The notes under the pieces were generated by a model. The model was not told the origin of the DNA, searched no databases, and saw nothing but the letters and a program-made list of their open reading frames with translations. Below are positions 1 through 9,754 of a DNA stretch of 64,000 nucleotides, piece by piece; position 1 is the first letter of the stretch, and each line of letters starts with the position of its first letter. The DNA comes from Knoxdaviesia capensis (taxonomy: Eukaryota; Ascomycota; Sordariomycetes; Microascales; Gondwanamycetaceae): NCBI GenBank assembly GCA_001510575.1, contig LNGK01000012.1, positions 181,986 through 245,985 of the forward strand, read 5' to 3'. Made by a program: the position numbers and the translations under genes.

Positions 1-1432
1 TTGCTCTTCGGTGAGCGAACCCGGGGCCCCAACTTTTCCTTGTGCCTGTTTTCTGGTCTTGCTCTTAATTGAGGGAGACGTGGGCCGGGGCTATCATTCT
101 TATATGGCGGGCGCTTGGTCTTTGGTGATCGAGCTGACGGCAGATACCGAACAGAATGGAACCTTTTCTGTTTCGTCGTCCCCCTCCTCCCCACTTGTCT
201 TTCCCGGTCGGTGTGTGCGGGTTCGGTCCGATGGTTCTTTGTTCTTTGGTGAACGATGACATCACTCGATTGCTGAACTTGGTCGGTTCTCTTCTCTCTT
301 CTCTGTTTCTCCGACCGACTCGCTGCACCGGCTCGACGTGTGCTTCTTCTTTATTGAACGAGCACAGGCGATATCCAACTACTCCGCCGTCTCTTTCTCT
401 CTACGATTCGCGTTTCCCCTCTCTCTCCAACGAGGCCTGCTCTCAGCCTGTTCTTAAGTGAATGGACCGCCTCGTTACGAAATGTCGAATCGTTCCCCGG
501 CGAGTTGAAGGCCCTAATTTGATCCCCTGGCGGCTTGTTCTTAAGTGATCGAGCCGACCACTATTTTCCTCCCCACATTCGATCAATCGGCTTTCTTCTC
601 GCCATCCTCCCCCTTTCCTTTTCCTTTTCCTTTTCCTTCTCTTTTCTCTCTCTCTCTCTCTCTTTCTCCCGCCGTTGTCAACCCCCCGAGCCGCCTTGTG
701 AAGACCGTCCGCGCGTTTGGCCTTGACTGATCGAACGCTGCCTCCTCCCCCATTCCACTACACCGACGCGATCTTCACAACGGCCCCGATGTCTTGCTTG
801 TTCTTGAGTGAACGAGCCCCCCTCCTCAAAAAAACCCCCTTGTCAAGTCTCGTTTGTTCTTCACTGAACGAACTCGAGAATCTTTCCACTAAAAAAAACC
901 CCCTCCTCGACACGACCGACCTGTCCTCGGCTTGTTCTTCACTGAACGAGCTTGACGACCACCCAAACAACTTCCACTTTTCTTCCAGCGCTGCGAACAC
1001 CACCACCACCTGCGATTGCGAGCCTTCCGACAAGTTCCCCAGGCTTGTTCTTGACTGAACGAACTGCGGGCCTTCCCACAACCTTGTCCGGATCTGGTCT
1101 CCCTCTCGCCTCTGGTCCGTGATTATTCTTAAGTGAACGACACTCCAGAACCCCCGGAAAAAAAAAACCACCAAAAAAAACCCCACGTTCCAGCTGCTGA
1201 GTGGTCGTCGTCGTCTTGGAGTCCTTCTTGTGGCCTGGTCCTCAATCTCTTTTGTTCTTTGTTGAAGGAAAGTTTTTTGACTGACCCGCCTCCATCTGTC
1301 TTCGAATCTGGCTGCGGTGTGCTCTTGTTCTTAAGTGAAGGAGTGCCACCCTATTACTCAACTACCAGCCTTGTTCGATGACAACCTCGACCTGGACCAA
1401 GTTCTGCTGGTTTGTTCTTCAGTGAATGAACC
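1..1432. repeat. Array of about 16 dispersed palindromic motifs (TTGTTCTTNNNTGAACGA)
   Basis: Sixteen copies of one motif lie on the plus strand, starting near 1, 59, 114, 238, 341, 448, 535, 716, 797, 854, 932, 1043, 1121, 1252, 1325 and 1411, so the spacing is about 55-180 bp. The core is TTGTTC, a variable six-base centre beginning TT and ending T, then GAACGA; the arms are complementary with one G-T pair. The best copies (797, 932) extend the arms to eight pairs with flanking GC. The sequence between copies is unrelated and C/T-rich. Copies fall in all reading frames and two of the three frames contain stops, so they do not encode a repeated peptide. The array touches the window edge and may continue to the left. 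No function is known to me. It could be a binding-site array or a chain of RNA hairpins. Confidence 0.85.
614..666. repeat. Pyrimidine microsatellite (TTTTCC)n/(CT)n
   Basis: Tandem TTTTCC units run into a CT dinucleotide tract. The tract sits in the widest spacing of the palindrome array, between the copies at 535 and 716, and may have expanded between two copies. Confidence 0.8.
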
Positions 1433-1682
1433 ACTTCTCTCTCTATATTCCACTCACTTGGTTCCAGCACTCGAGTGGATGTCCCATGGACCTCTCCAAC
1501 ACATAAAAAAACCCCCCTCTCTCTACTCTTCGGATTCGAGTCCCTGTTGCCCTCACCTCACAATTAACCCTGCGGCTTCTCACAACCACCATTTCTCTGA
1601 GAACCGCCCGGCACATACTCAATCCCCAGACACTTGACATCACCATCTGCTCTGACAACGGCAGGACCCTAAAAAAAAAAAC
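828..1682. repeat. A-tract followed by C-run elements inside the palindrome array
   Basis: Short elements made of seven to eleven A followed by two to six C recur between the palindromes: A-runs at 828-834, 891-898, 1158-1167, 1173-1180, 1505-1511 and 1671-1681. All have the same orientation. Homopolymer A and C runs are common in fungal spacers, but the repeated A-then-C junction within 850 bp is distinctive. Confidence 0.6.
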
Positions 1683-2465
1683 CTCCTGTGCTCTCTCGAA
1701 TCCCGGACCGGAGACGTCCTTCGCCCCCCGTCCTGAACACTGTCCAGGCTCTGTTTCACAATTGAACAGACCCCTTCGGCAAGGCGTCATTAACACCGGT
1801 TCCGCGCGATCAGAGACACACACTCTACTACCTTTTCTTTTCACATCCCACTTCTAGTTGAAGTGCGGGTTTATTTCACATCCAAATTTCATCGAAATGC
1901 GGGTTTTCTCTCTTTCTTTCTCTTTTTGTTCTCCCAGCGAAAAATAGCTGCTTGAGACCTTCTTTTTCTTCTTTCTTTTTTATGACGCAACGGACTTCTT
2001 TTTTTGCCAGCGAGGAGTTATGGAGATGTGTGAATACAATTTTCAGCGGGTTTGGTCTTATGTTTCTTCGTCTTGGAGCATTTTTGTTGCATGGTGTTAA
2101 TTGTCTGTTCTTGTTCATAATGGGTCCAATTCTCGGGTCTATTGTCTGTAAATTCTCTGTAGATTCTCCTCAAATGCTTTGACTTGCCATGATTTTGATG
2201 CTCCTGTGATCTAGTACGTAGTAAATGCTGTGAGTGTCGTAGACGTAGATGTCGTGCATGTCGTAAGAAGATAATGGTAGCATTATGTTAAAGATAGATC
2301 AAATACATCCGGCGTTTACAGTTAAATGTGCATTTTCCACTACGTAATTCAGTCTGGGCTATGATACTTGCTTTTTTATTCATGTGTCTGTGGATAAACG
2401 TTACATGTCGGAATGCAGATACCGTATAACCATGTCCTCCCCCCCTCCCCTGTTGGTCTCCCCCT
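1433..2465. other. Gene-free 3' flank of rpn6
   Basis: No supported gene. The first part continues the C/T-rich style of the array and holds a degenerate palindrome near 1751-1773. At 1853-1905 two short palindromic blocks (TTCTAGTTGAA and TTTCATCGAAA) are each followed by the shared string TGCGGGTTT. The stretch 2200-2465 lies just beyond the rpn6 stop codon and is probably its 3' untranslated region. Confidence 0.6.
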
Positions 2466-3885
2466 TTACTCAAGCTGCGAGGCCTGGTTGGTGTACAGCA
2501 GATCGACCACACTGCTCAGCTTCTCAATGGTTCCCAGAGCCGAATCGTAGGCCTCGTCACGCTCGGTCTCGTCGAAGATGATGAGACAGCCGGCGCCCTG
2601 GTCCAGCACGCCAATGATGACCTTGTCGAGGATCATCTGCGACAGCTTGTGCTCGACCTGCTGGGTGTCGAGGCCGACAATGTCGGCAATGTGGTCAATC
2701 TCGACGCGCGAGAACGGCTCGATCACCTTGATCAGGTTCTGCTCCAGCATGTTGTCATACAGCCGGCGCAGGTGCTTGCGGATGAAGGCGTCGCCGCCCA
2801 GCTCGTAGCGGTAGGTCGACAGCGCGCCCTCGTACTCCTCGAGCGAGCGGCTGGCGTGGGCGCGCGCAATAGCCTTCATGGCCTCGAGGTTCTTGCCGGC
2901 GTAGGTGACGGCCGGCTTGGAGTCCATCAGCTGGTTGACGTCGTCCACGAGGTTGAGCATGATCTTGCACAGCAGCATGTACTGCAGCGCCGCCGTGGCC
3001 TTGGCCGGCTCGTCCTGCGAGCCGTAGCCGTCGAGCGCCTCGATGAAGTACGAGAACGCCGTGTTGAAGTCCTTGTCCTCGGCGTGCAGCATGCCGCTCT
3101 GCATGTCCAGGTCGGCCTGGATGCGCGGCGGCGTGTACACCGACGCCGCGCTCGTGCGGGCGCTCGTCAGCGACGCGCGCGCCTTGGCGATGTTGCCCAG
3201 CGCATGGTGTGTCCGCGACTCCAGCAGCTGCACCTCAACCAGCACAATCTTGTCGTCCAGCCGCTTCAGCTCGCGCAGCAGGCTCTCGGTGAGCCGCAGG
3301 GCTTCGTAGTACGACTGCTTGGCCATGTACAGCGCCACCAGCCGCGTCTCCAGGCTTTGTCGGAGGAACGTGCGGCGTTCCGAGGTTGCCCATTCTATGC
3401 ACGACTTGGTGACGTCGATCTGCAGGTCGGTGGTGTTGGGGATGTCGTGGAAGAGGTCCAGGAGGGTTTTGACTGAGGGGGAAAGGCAGGAAGACTGTGT
3501 TAGCAGGTGAAGGAATCACAGAGTGGAGGCCGCCTCAAGTATCGTCCAGTGTGGCGGGGGAACCTACCCAGCTTGGCCGTCTTTGCTTTGGCAAACGAAG
3601 ACAGCACAGTCCGGCTCTGCGTAATGAGGCTCACGAGTTCCTTCGTCCGCCTATCCAGTAAAGCAAAATCAGTTAGTCACCGCACCCATCTCACGGCCCT
3701 GGAAAACATCACAACCAGCCTCACGGGGCAGCTCACTTGTGATCTCGATACAGCTCGCCGAGAGCCACCAACGCCTCCTCATATTCCCGCGTGGCCGTGT
3801 CAGACGTCAGCGACGGCGGCTTCTCCAGCACGGCCTTGAGCCGGGCCTCGGTCTTCCGGGGATCTTCGGTCTCGGTCTTCGACAT
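2466..3885 (-). CDS. rpn6: 26S proteasome lid subunit Rpn6 (PSMD11 family)
   Basis: Subunit of the 19S regulatory particle lid, which clamps lid, ATPase ring and 20S core together. Three exons on minus: 3885-3737, 3650-3568 and 3472-2466, joined across GT-AG introns with the frame closing at each junction; 412 residues, close to the usual size. The N-terminal two thirds is helical solenoid. The PCI domain is at about residues 290-385, where the segment VEHKLSQMILDK followed by VLDQGAGCLIIFDE is the characteristic winged-helix end of Rpn6. The start (MSKTETEDPRK) is the first ATG that opens this frame. Upstream at 4191-4221 lies a GGTGGCA string and an inverted repeat that may be regulatory. 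Next upstream gene on the same strand is erd2, 1.6 kb away. Confidence 0.95.
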
Positions 3886-5520
3886 TGGGAGCTGCTATCG
3901 TATCAAATTCGGGATGGAGGGGTGAAATCGGATCGCCGAATCGACAAGAGGGACGGCGGCTGGTGAGGATATAACCTGGAAGGATTTGGTAAAGAAGAGA
4001 AAGAGGAGAGCGTTTGAGGGAAAGGCGAAGAGAAGAATGATCGGGATTGGTGTTGACGAACTGACTTTCGGTGATGAAGGTTTGCTGTGTTTTCAGGTGA
4101 TGATAGAAGTTGAAGTTGGAAGCTCTGATTTCTGTGTACCAGGTAACAATGGGATGCGCGGCTACTAAAAAACGCTGGATGTGGCTGAAAGGTGGCATGT
4201 GTGGCGGTGCCATGCGCCACATTTATCCAAGGGTCTAACCCTGGAGTTTATCCTGCCAGTTTGCCGTTGTCTCCACTGATGCGATTTCTATCCGGCCTTG
4301 GCTCCAAAATGTTTCGTCTCCGTCCGTCATTTTGGACACCAGATTCTCATTGCGATGAAACCATAGCACTTACGACATAGTAATAATATTTCCCCTCCGG
4401 ATCTGCAGAGGCCTTTTCTCTATCAAACTGTGGACACGCGCGCAATTATCAGATGGCCGTTTGAATAAGGAAGACGGCAAAATACATGGCGTACTGCCGC
4501 ATCCCGTTCATATCCCGGATACACTTTAAACACTGAAATTTTCTTCCGTCTGAACACGTTTCATATTTCACTGCCCAGGATTTCTATAGAATGCAAAAAA
4601 GCAGTGGACTTAGAGTAATCATGCATACATTTCAAAAAAACAATCTTAACAGCCATCTGAGTGCCCCATGAGAAAAGAACAAAACAAGCAAATTACGTTA
4701 TGGTCTTAGGGGCGCAAATCTTGCAGTCCGTAACTGTAAATGTTCATTTTCTCGAATTCCGGCTGGCTTTGGCCTGATCTACAGCCAAAGCACGACGACA
4801 GAACAAAAAAAAATCAAACTCCAACGCCTCCGTAGGATATGACCATTGCCTCACCATCCAGATCCCATATAAATGATAAACATGTGGAGGCAACAAGTCC
4901 TGTAAGATGGTGAACAACAAAATGAAGAGGAGTGGGTAAAAGCTTCCTGACATTGAGAAACGTGCGTACTCAAACAAGTCAGACTTTTACCCACCAAAAC
5001 GACTTTTCCATTGACTATAACAAGATGCAACAGCAAGTCCAAAAGGGTATGCCCATTGCAAGTAAGGGGAAAAAATAGGGAGAAGATGGTGGTGGCACAG
5101 GTCTCATGTCTTTGCCAGAGAGACAAGACGGCCAACAAGAATTAATACAAAAATGATAGAGTAATAAGCGTGCGCCCTGGATGCAGGATCGAAAGGCAGA
5201 AGAGTCAAGAGTCGTGGAGGGCGTGGCATTAAGAACTTTCAATAGTTCTCATGCGTGTGTGAGAAGGCGAGGGAGATGCCATGCCGTGGATCGGTATGCA
5301 GTGGCCGACGCGCTATGGGAAGAGAAAAAAAAAGGACGGGAATTCTTGTCTTAGTCGGCGCGCAAGTCCAGGGATGAGACAACAGTTTCTCATGCACGCG
5401 CTAGGTAACGCAACATCAGGCCGTTTCCACGAGAGCAGAAAGAAGAAAAGAGCGCAACCGACGGTCGGCCAGAAGAGAGAGAGAGAGAGAGAGCAGAGAA
5501 AGACTTCGTGCGCTCCCCGC
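3886..5520. other. Intergenic region, rpn6 promoter and erd2 3' flank
   Basis: No supported gene. The part next to rpn6 (3886-4250) should hold its promoter. A GA microsatellite lies at 5472-5493, about 30 bp from the erd2 stop codon. The rest is unstructured to my eye. Confidence 0.6.
4191..4221. promoter_or_regulatory. GGTGGCA box plus 7-bp inverted repeat upstream of rpn6
   Basis: GGTGGCA at 4191-4197 is followed by TGTGGCG (4200-4206), eight bases, then CGCCACA (4215-4221), an exact inverted repeat. It is about 310 bp upstream of the rpn6 start. The GGTGGC core resembles the yeast proteasome-associated control element GGTGGCAAA bound by Rpn4. That a similar factor acts here is inference. 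Confidence 0.4.
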
Positions 5521-6395
5521 TTACACGGGAAGCTTGAACTTCTTGCCCTGCATCACACGCGTGTAGTACACCCAGAAGAAGTCGCTGTACAGCACGGTCT
5601 GGATGATTCCGGCGATGATGGCGATCCAGTCGGTGCGGTAGTCGGCGTCCCCTGTAACGTAGCGGTAGATCCAGTTGGGGATGTAGAAGGCGCGGTAGAT
5701 GCCGAGCGCGAACAGGTAGTGGGTGGTGATGGTCTCGGCCTCGCCGGTGCGCTGCAGCATGAACAGCTGCGGGAGAATGGCCACCGACTCCAGCCAGATC
5801 GAGAAGGTCCAGCAGATCTCGAGAACGGTGTAGTAGTGCGGGAACAGGAGCGCCAGCAGCGCCGATCCGCCCAGGAGGTATTGCACGCGGAAGGTGTCGA
5901 GGTTCGGGTCGTTGGTGGGCTTGAACGACGTGGTCATTAGGTAGATGATGTATCCTTGGCAGCCGATGAAGAGGATCTTGAAGATGAGGTTGTAGGGGGA
6001 CTTGGTCATGAAGATATCTGCAGGAGGATGGGGGAGCAGGTGCAGGGTTAGTCGGGGCTGTCATCGGCGGGTAGTCGGACTCGGGGGGGGGNGGGGGGGG
6101 GGGGGGCAAGGATCGCAAGGGTCCGGAGAGACGCGCGCGCAAAGGAACCGGGAGGCTTACCCAGGTATCTCGTTACGTAGACAAACAGGTATAACACTTG
6201 CGACTTGAAGCTGATACCTGAGCAGCTCTACAGTCGGGAATAACAACAGGTTAGTAAGAATCGATTCACACCGAACGAGAGATGGCGATCGAGGTCGGGC
6301 CGGGAGCTTACGCGTAGCTGGATCATCTTGTGCAGGAGAATGAAGATGGACACCAAATGGGACATGTCCCCGATAATCCGGAATATGTTCAGCAT
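5521..6395 (-). CDS. erd2: ER lumen protein-retaining receptor (KDEL/HDEL receptor)
   Basis: Golgi/ER seven-helix receptor that binds escaped ER-resident proteins by their C-terminal HDEL/KDEL signal and returns them in COPI vesicles. Three exons on minus: 6395-6312, 6227-6161 and 6017-5521; all frames close, giving 215 residues, typical for the family. The family signature is plain: MLNIFRIIGDMSHL at the start, SCSGISFKSQVLYLFVYVTR in exon 2, then IFMTKSPYNLIFK and the WSF-type segment TVLEICWTFSIWLESVAILPQ. The C-terminus KKFKLPV is the expected basic cytosolic tail. The second intron contains a poly-G run with one N (6092), so its exact length is uncertain, but the coding sequence is not affected. 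Confidence 0.95.
6083..6106. other. Poly-G run with one unresolved base
   Basis: A run of about 23 G broken by a single N at 6092, inside the second intron of erd2. It is probably a base-calling failure in a homopolymer. Confidence 0.9.
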
Positions 6396-7293
6396 GATGG
6401 GCGACAGTGATGGGAAGCGATATGTGAGTTACAACAAGAAGACAAAGGAAGCGGAAAAAAAGATCAAGATGGATGGTGGTATTCACAGATAAATTTGAGA
6501 ACAGAGAAAAGGAGGGATTGAGTTATGCAGGTTAGAAATTGGGAGAGAGAGAAAACGGAACGCCAGCTCTGCTTGAGAGGAAGCTTGCCATAAAAAGCCC
6601 GAGAAAAAAGTTGAAAGTGTCCTTTTCCCGCTAATGACTGTCAAGCAATGAGAAGCCCAAGAAACGAATTTCAGCATAATTCCAGACAGCTTTTTTCTCT
6701 GAGAGGGAGAAAATTAGCCAGGCAATTTCTGGCCAATCACATCCCTGCACTTCCGCATACTGCAGTGTTCCTGCATGCCAGCTGGCACCAGCTGATGACA
6801 GCCGGCAGAGCCTCAGAAACTCCGCGCGTTTCTTCTGGACCCTTCTACGGTGCTTCTTTCCGCGATGCTGAAGGCACCAACTGCTGATAAATCTCCTAGG
6901 GACTGAAAGTGCTGTTCAAGCCATCGTGGTCGTCGTCATTTCTAACCCTGCTTTTAAACATCCACCACTGCATGTTCTCACTCTCATTCCTCTTTTCCGA
7001 TTATTCTTTTCTGTCCCTCTTTGAATCTCTTTAAAAGCCCGTTCTTTTCCTTTCCTGTTTTCTCACTGTCTTTTACTCATCCTCATACCTATTCTTTTAT
7101 CCATTCCTACACTCCCTACAGCGACGTCCAGTGGTCTTCCCCCCCAGTTCACTCACCCCACCATAACCTGCACGACCTGAGTCCAAGCCGTACAATCAAA
7201 CTGATTGCTTCCCGCTCGAATCCTACTCTACGTGGCAACCTGCATAAGACCGAGACCACCTCCCGACAAACCAAACAAACCGACCAATCAACC
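6396..7293. promoter_or_regulatory. Divergent promoter between erd2 and the WLM protease gene
   Basis: About 900 bp between two divergent start codons. A CCAAT box (CCAATCAC) is at 6733-6740. The 300 bp before 7294 are strongly pyrimidine-rich, as is usual for fungal leaders. No other gene is seen. Confidence 0.5.
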
Positions 7294-8355
7294 ATGGCAT
7301 CCGTCTTAGCTCACCCCGAGCCGGAGATGGACGTGGACCTGACCTCCGATGTCGTCGCCGACTCGCCACCCCCCGCCGCCAACGAGAGCGAGTGGGAGCG
7401 GCGCTTCTCGTTCAAATACCGGCAGAAGGAGTACGACATGCGCTACTACCCCGGCGACGAGCTCGACACGATTGCGGACGACCTGCAGGTGCTGCTGGAG
7501 GTCAAAAAGGAGCACATGAAGTTTTTGGTCGGTGGCAAGATGTACGTACTGCCGCGTGACGCCCGCACATCGCTCGACGTGTTCCGCGACCGCGACGTGC
7601 GGCTGATCGGCACGCCGATGCGCCAGGTGGCCCAGTTCGAGTCCGCCGAGCTGCTGGCCGCGCGCCGCGCCACCGCCCACAGCCAGCAGAAGCTAGTGAT
7701 CCGCTCGCGCCCGCGCAAGCCCGAGGACACCACGTACACCTTCCTGACCACGCGCGCGCTGCCGCACCTCCCCCACCCGGAGCAGTCGCAGCAGTACCTC
7801 GAGCGGCTGCGCGCCGACCCGGGCGTGCGCTCGGCCATGCGCAAGTTCAAGCTGACGGTGGCCCTGCTGACCGAGATGGACCCGCTGCCCAACACCCAGG
7901 TGTCGCACGACGGCGTGTCGCGCTTGCTCGGGCTCAACCGCAACCACGGCGAGGTGATCGAGCTGCGGCTGCGCACCGATGCCGGCGACGGGTACCGCGA
8001 CTACGCCACCGTGCGCCGCACGCTGTGCCACGAGCTCGCGCACAACCGCCACGGGCCGCACGACCGCGCCTTCTGGGACTTTTACAACGAGATCCTGAAG
8101 CACGTGCTTGCCTCCGACTGGCACCACAACGGCCGCACCGTCGCCGGCGGGACACCCGGCGCTACTATGCCGAGCTACCAGAGAGAAATTGAGTCGGATA
8201 CGAACGACCACGGCGGCTGGGTCGGCACCGAGGACTACGTGCTGGGCGGCCAGGGGGACTCGCAGGGCCTGAGTCGGCGGGAGTTGCTGGCGCGTGCTGC
8301 CGAGGAGCGCCAGCGCCGGCTGGACCGGGCCCGGCGGGAAAGCGGCAATCCGTGA
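7294..8355 (+). CDS. Ubiquitin-like and WLM domain zinc metalloprotease
   Basis: Single exon, 353 residues, starting at ACCATGGC; the frame is open upstream but lacks a likely start. After an acidic N-terminus, residues of about 30-110 look like a ubiquitin-like fold (FSFKYRQKEYDMRYYPGDEL). The WLM metalloprotease domain follows, with the zinc site HELAHNRHGPHDRAFW near residues 246-261: two histidines and the catalytic glutamate of HExxH plus the later histidine typical of the Wss1-like group. The family includes Wss1, which removes DNA-protein crosslinks and SUMO conjugates, and fission yeast proteins with this UBL-WLM order. The combination suggests a protease coupled to ubiquitin, p97/Cdc48 or the proteasome; the substrate is unknown. 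Confidence 0.88.
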   Translation: MASVLAHPEPEMDVDLTSDVVADSPPPAANESEWERRFSFKYRQKEYDMRYYPGDELDTIADDLQVLLEVKKEHMKFLVGGKMYVLPRDARTSLDVFRDRDVRLIGTPMRQVAQFESAELLAARRATAHSQQKLVIRSRPRKPEDTTYTFLTTRALPHLPHPEQSQQYLERLRADPGVRSAMRKFKLTVALLTEMDPLPNTQVSHDGVSRLLGLNRNHGEVIELRLRTDAGDGYRDYATVRRTLCHELAHNRHGPHDRAFWDFYNEILKHVLASDWHHNGRTVAGGTPGATMPSYQREIESDTNDHGGWVGTEDYVLGGQGDSQGLSRRELLARAAEERQRRLDRARRESGNP

Positions 8356-9754
8356 GAGGGGTACCAACTCTTTCCCTCCCCTCTCTTTCGAACAAAATTA
8401 ATGTATATATATGGACATGCTTTGTGCTTTCCCAGCAACAGGCCTGTCTAAACTGAGCGATAGTTCACGTGCCCTTCGTTCGTTTTCTTTCCTGTTTTTT
8501 TATTCGTTCAGATTGGTCTTAGCAAGCGCCTGGGATGTCACGGTGGAGTCTAGGGATTTGATTTTTTTGTCTTTCTGGGTTAATGACTCTCAAGGTGTTT
8601 TCTGTGTTCTTTGCCCGGGCGCTTCCGGTTCTCCTGCTTAGCATTCATGTTCCATCTCCCACCTAGCGATAACATACTGTTTTATGCATTCTTCAAGACA
8701 CAAGGAAACTGTCACGCCATCTAACATGTATCCGTGCCGATGGCTTTCGTTTGCCGTTGTCCATACAAGCCATATTCGGAAATGACTCACGTGCACACAT
8801 GAGATGAAATGCGGAAGGCTTTTCAAAGAAGATATCTTCGACAACAGGTGAACATAGAAAACATGCTAGAATTGTATTTGCCGTCCCTGCTTGAACTGCA
8901 GCCCCGGTCTAAGAGAAGAAACTGAAAAAAAAAAAAAAAAGAAAGGAAAAAAGAAGGAATGCTAAAAGTCCGTTTAACCCAAGAAACCCCATTTTAACAA
9001 GTGTACAGAGTCCCAGATGGAAAGAAAAATCGAAGAACCGAGTTGGATCTGGCAAGCATCCCTCGCCCAACTTGATACAGTTGCACGCAGACTGTACGAG
9101 GGGAGGACCGCCAAACCACCAGGACCAAACACGATCTTCTTTTACTCTCCGTCCGTGTATAGAAACAAAAAAAAAAAAACGCCACCAGAAGCCACAACAG
9201 CACAACGAAAAGAACGAGAAACGAAACGGGAGAGAATGGATGGGAACAAGTGAGTGAAGTAACCGTGACACTCAGCGCCACCGGTTTGTGCCGAAAGGGA
9301 CAACGGGAGTGAGAGGAAGAGTGAAAACACAAAGCATAGACAGGAGAGAGACACATCTATTCCGCCCCGGGAACAAAAGGAAGACGATAGGGGGATATGG
9401 ACAGCGCGTTGACGATACTGCAAGGGAGAATTAAAGACATGTGCAATGATGGCTGGAGAGAGAGAAAGAGGCAACAGAGCGTAGAGAAACAGGGCCGTCC
9501 ATTAGCAGTAGTTGTATGGTGAGAGTTCTTGGTGAGTAGAAGAGAGGCTTCGAGAGATCGAATCACTGACGGATTCGTCGAGATCGAAGCCCGTGGTATC
9601 GTATGTTAGACTTTTTTTTTGGTGTGGATAGTCGGTGTCTGGTGGCGAGAAATTACTAAGGGAAAAAAACCGAAAGTTTCAAAAAGACTGATCATGGCAT
9701 CATGGGCAAGAAAGCAGGAATGCTGCAAAAAGAACGGAACGATGAGAGCCGCTA
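8356..9754. other. Convergent intergenic region
   Basis: Lies between two convergent genes. It holds A-rich and G/A-rich tracts (16-A run near 8924-8940) and no supported coding region. Confidence 0.6.

Noticed and set aside
717..1058. Protein with repeated CSSLNEL/CLFLSER peptides
   Set aside because: The peptides come from the palindromic motif read in different frames; no single frame or splice pattern includes most copies.
1..1432. CRISPR-like repeat/spacer layout
   Set aside because: The host is a eukaryote, spacer lengths vary from about 35 to 160 bp, the repeats are imperfect, and no Cas gene is present.
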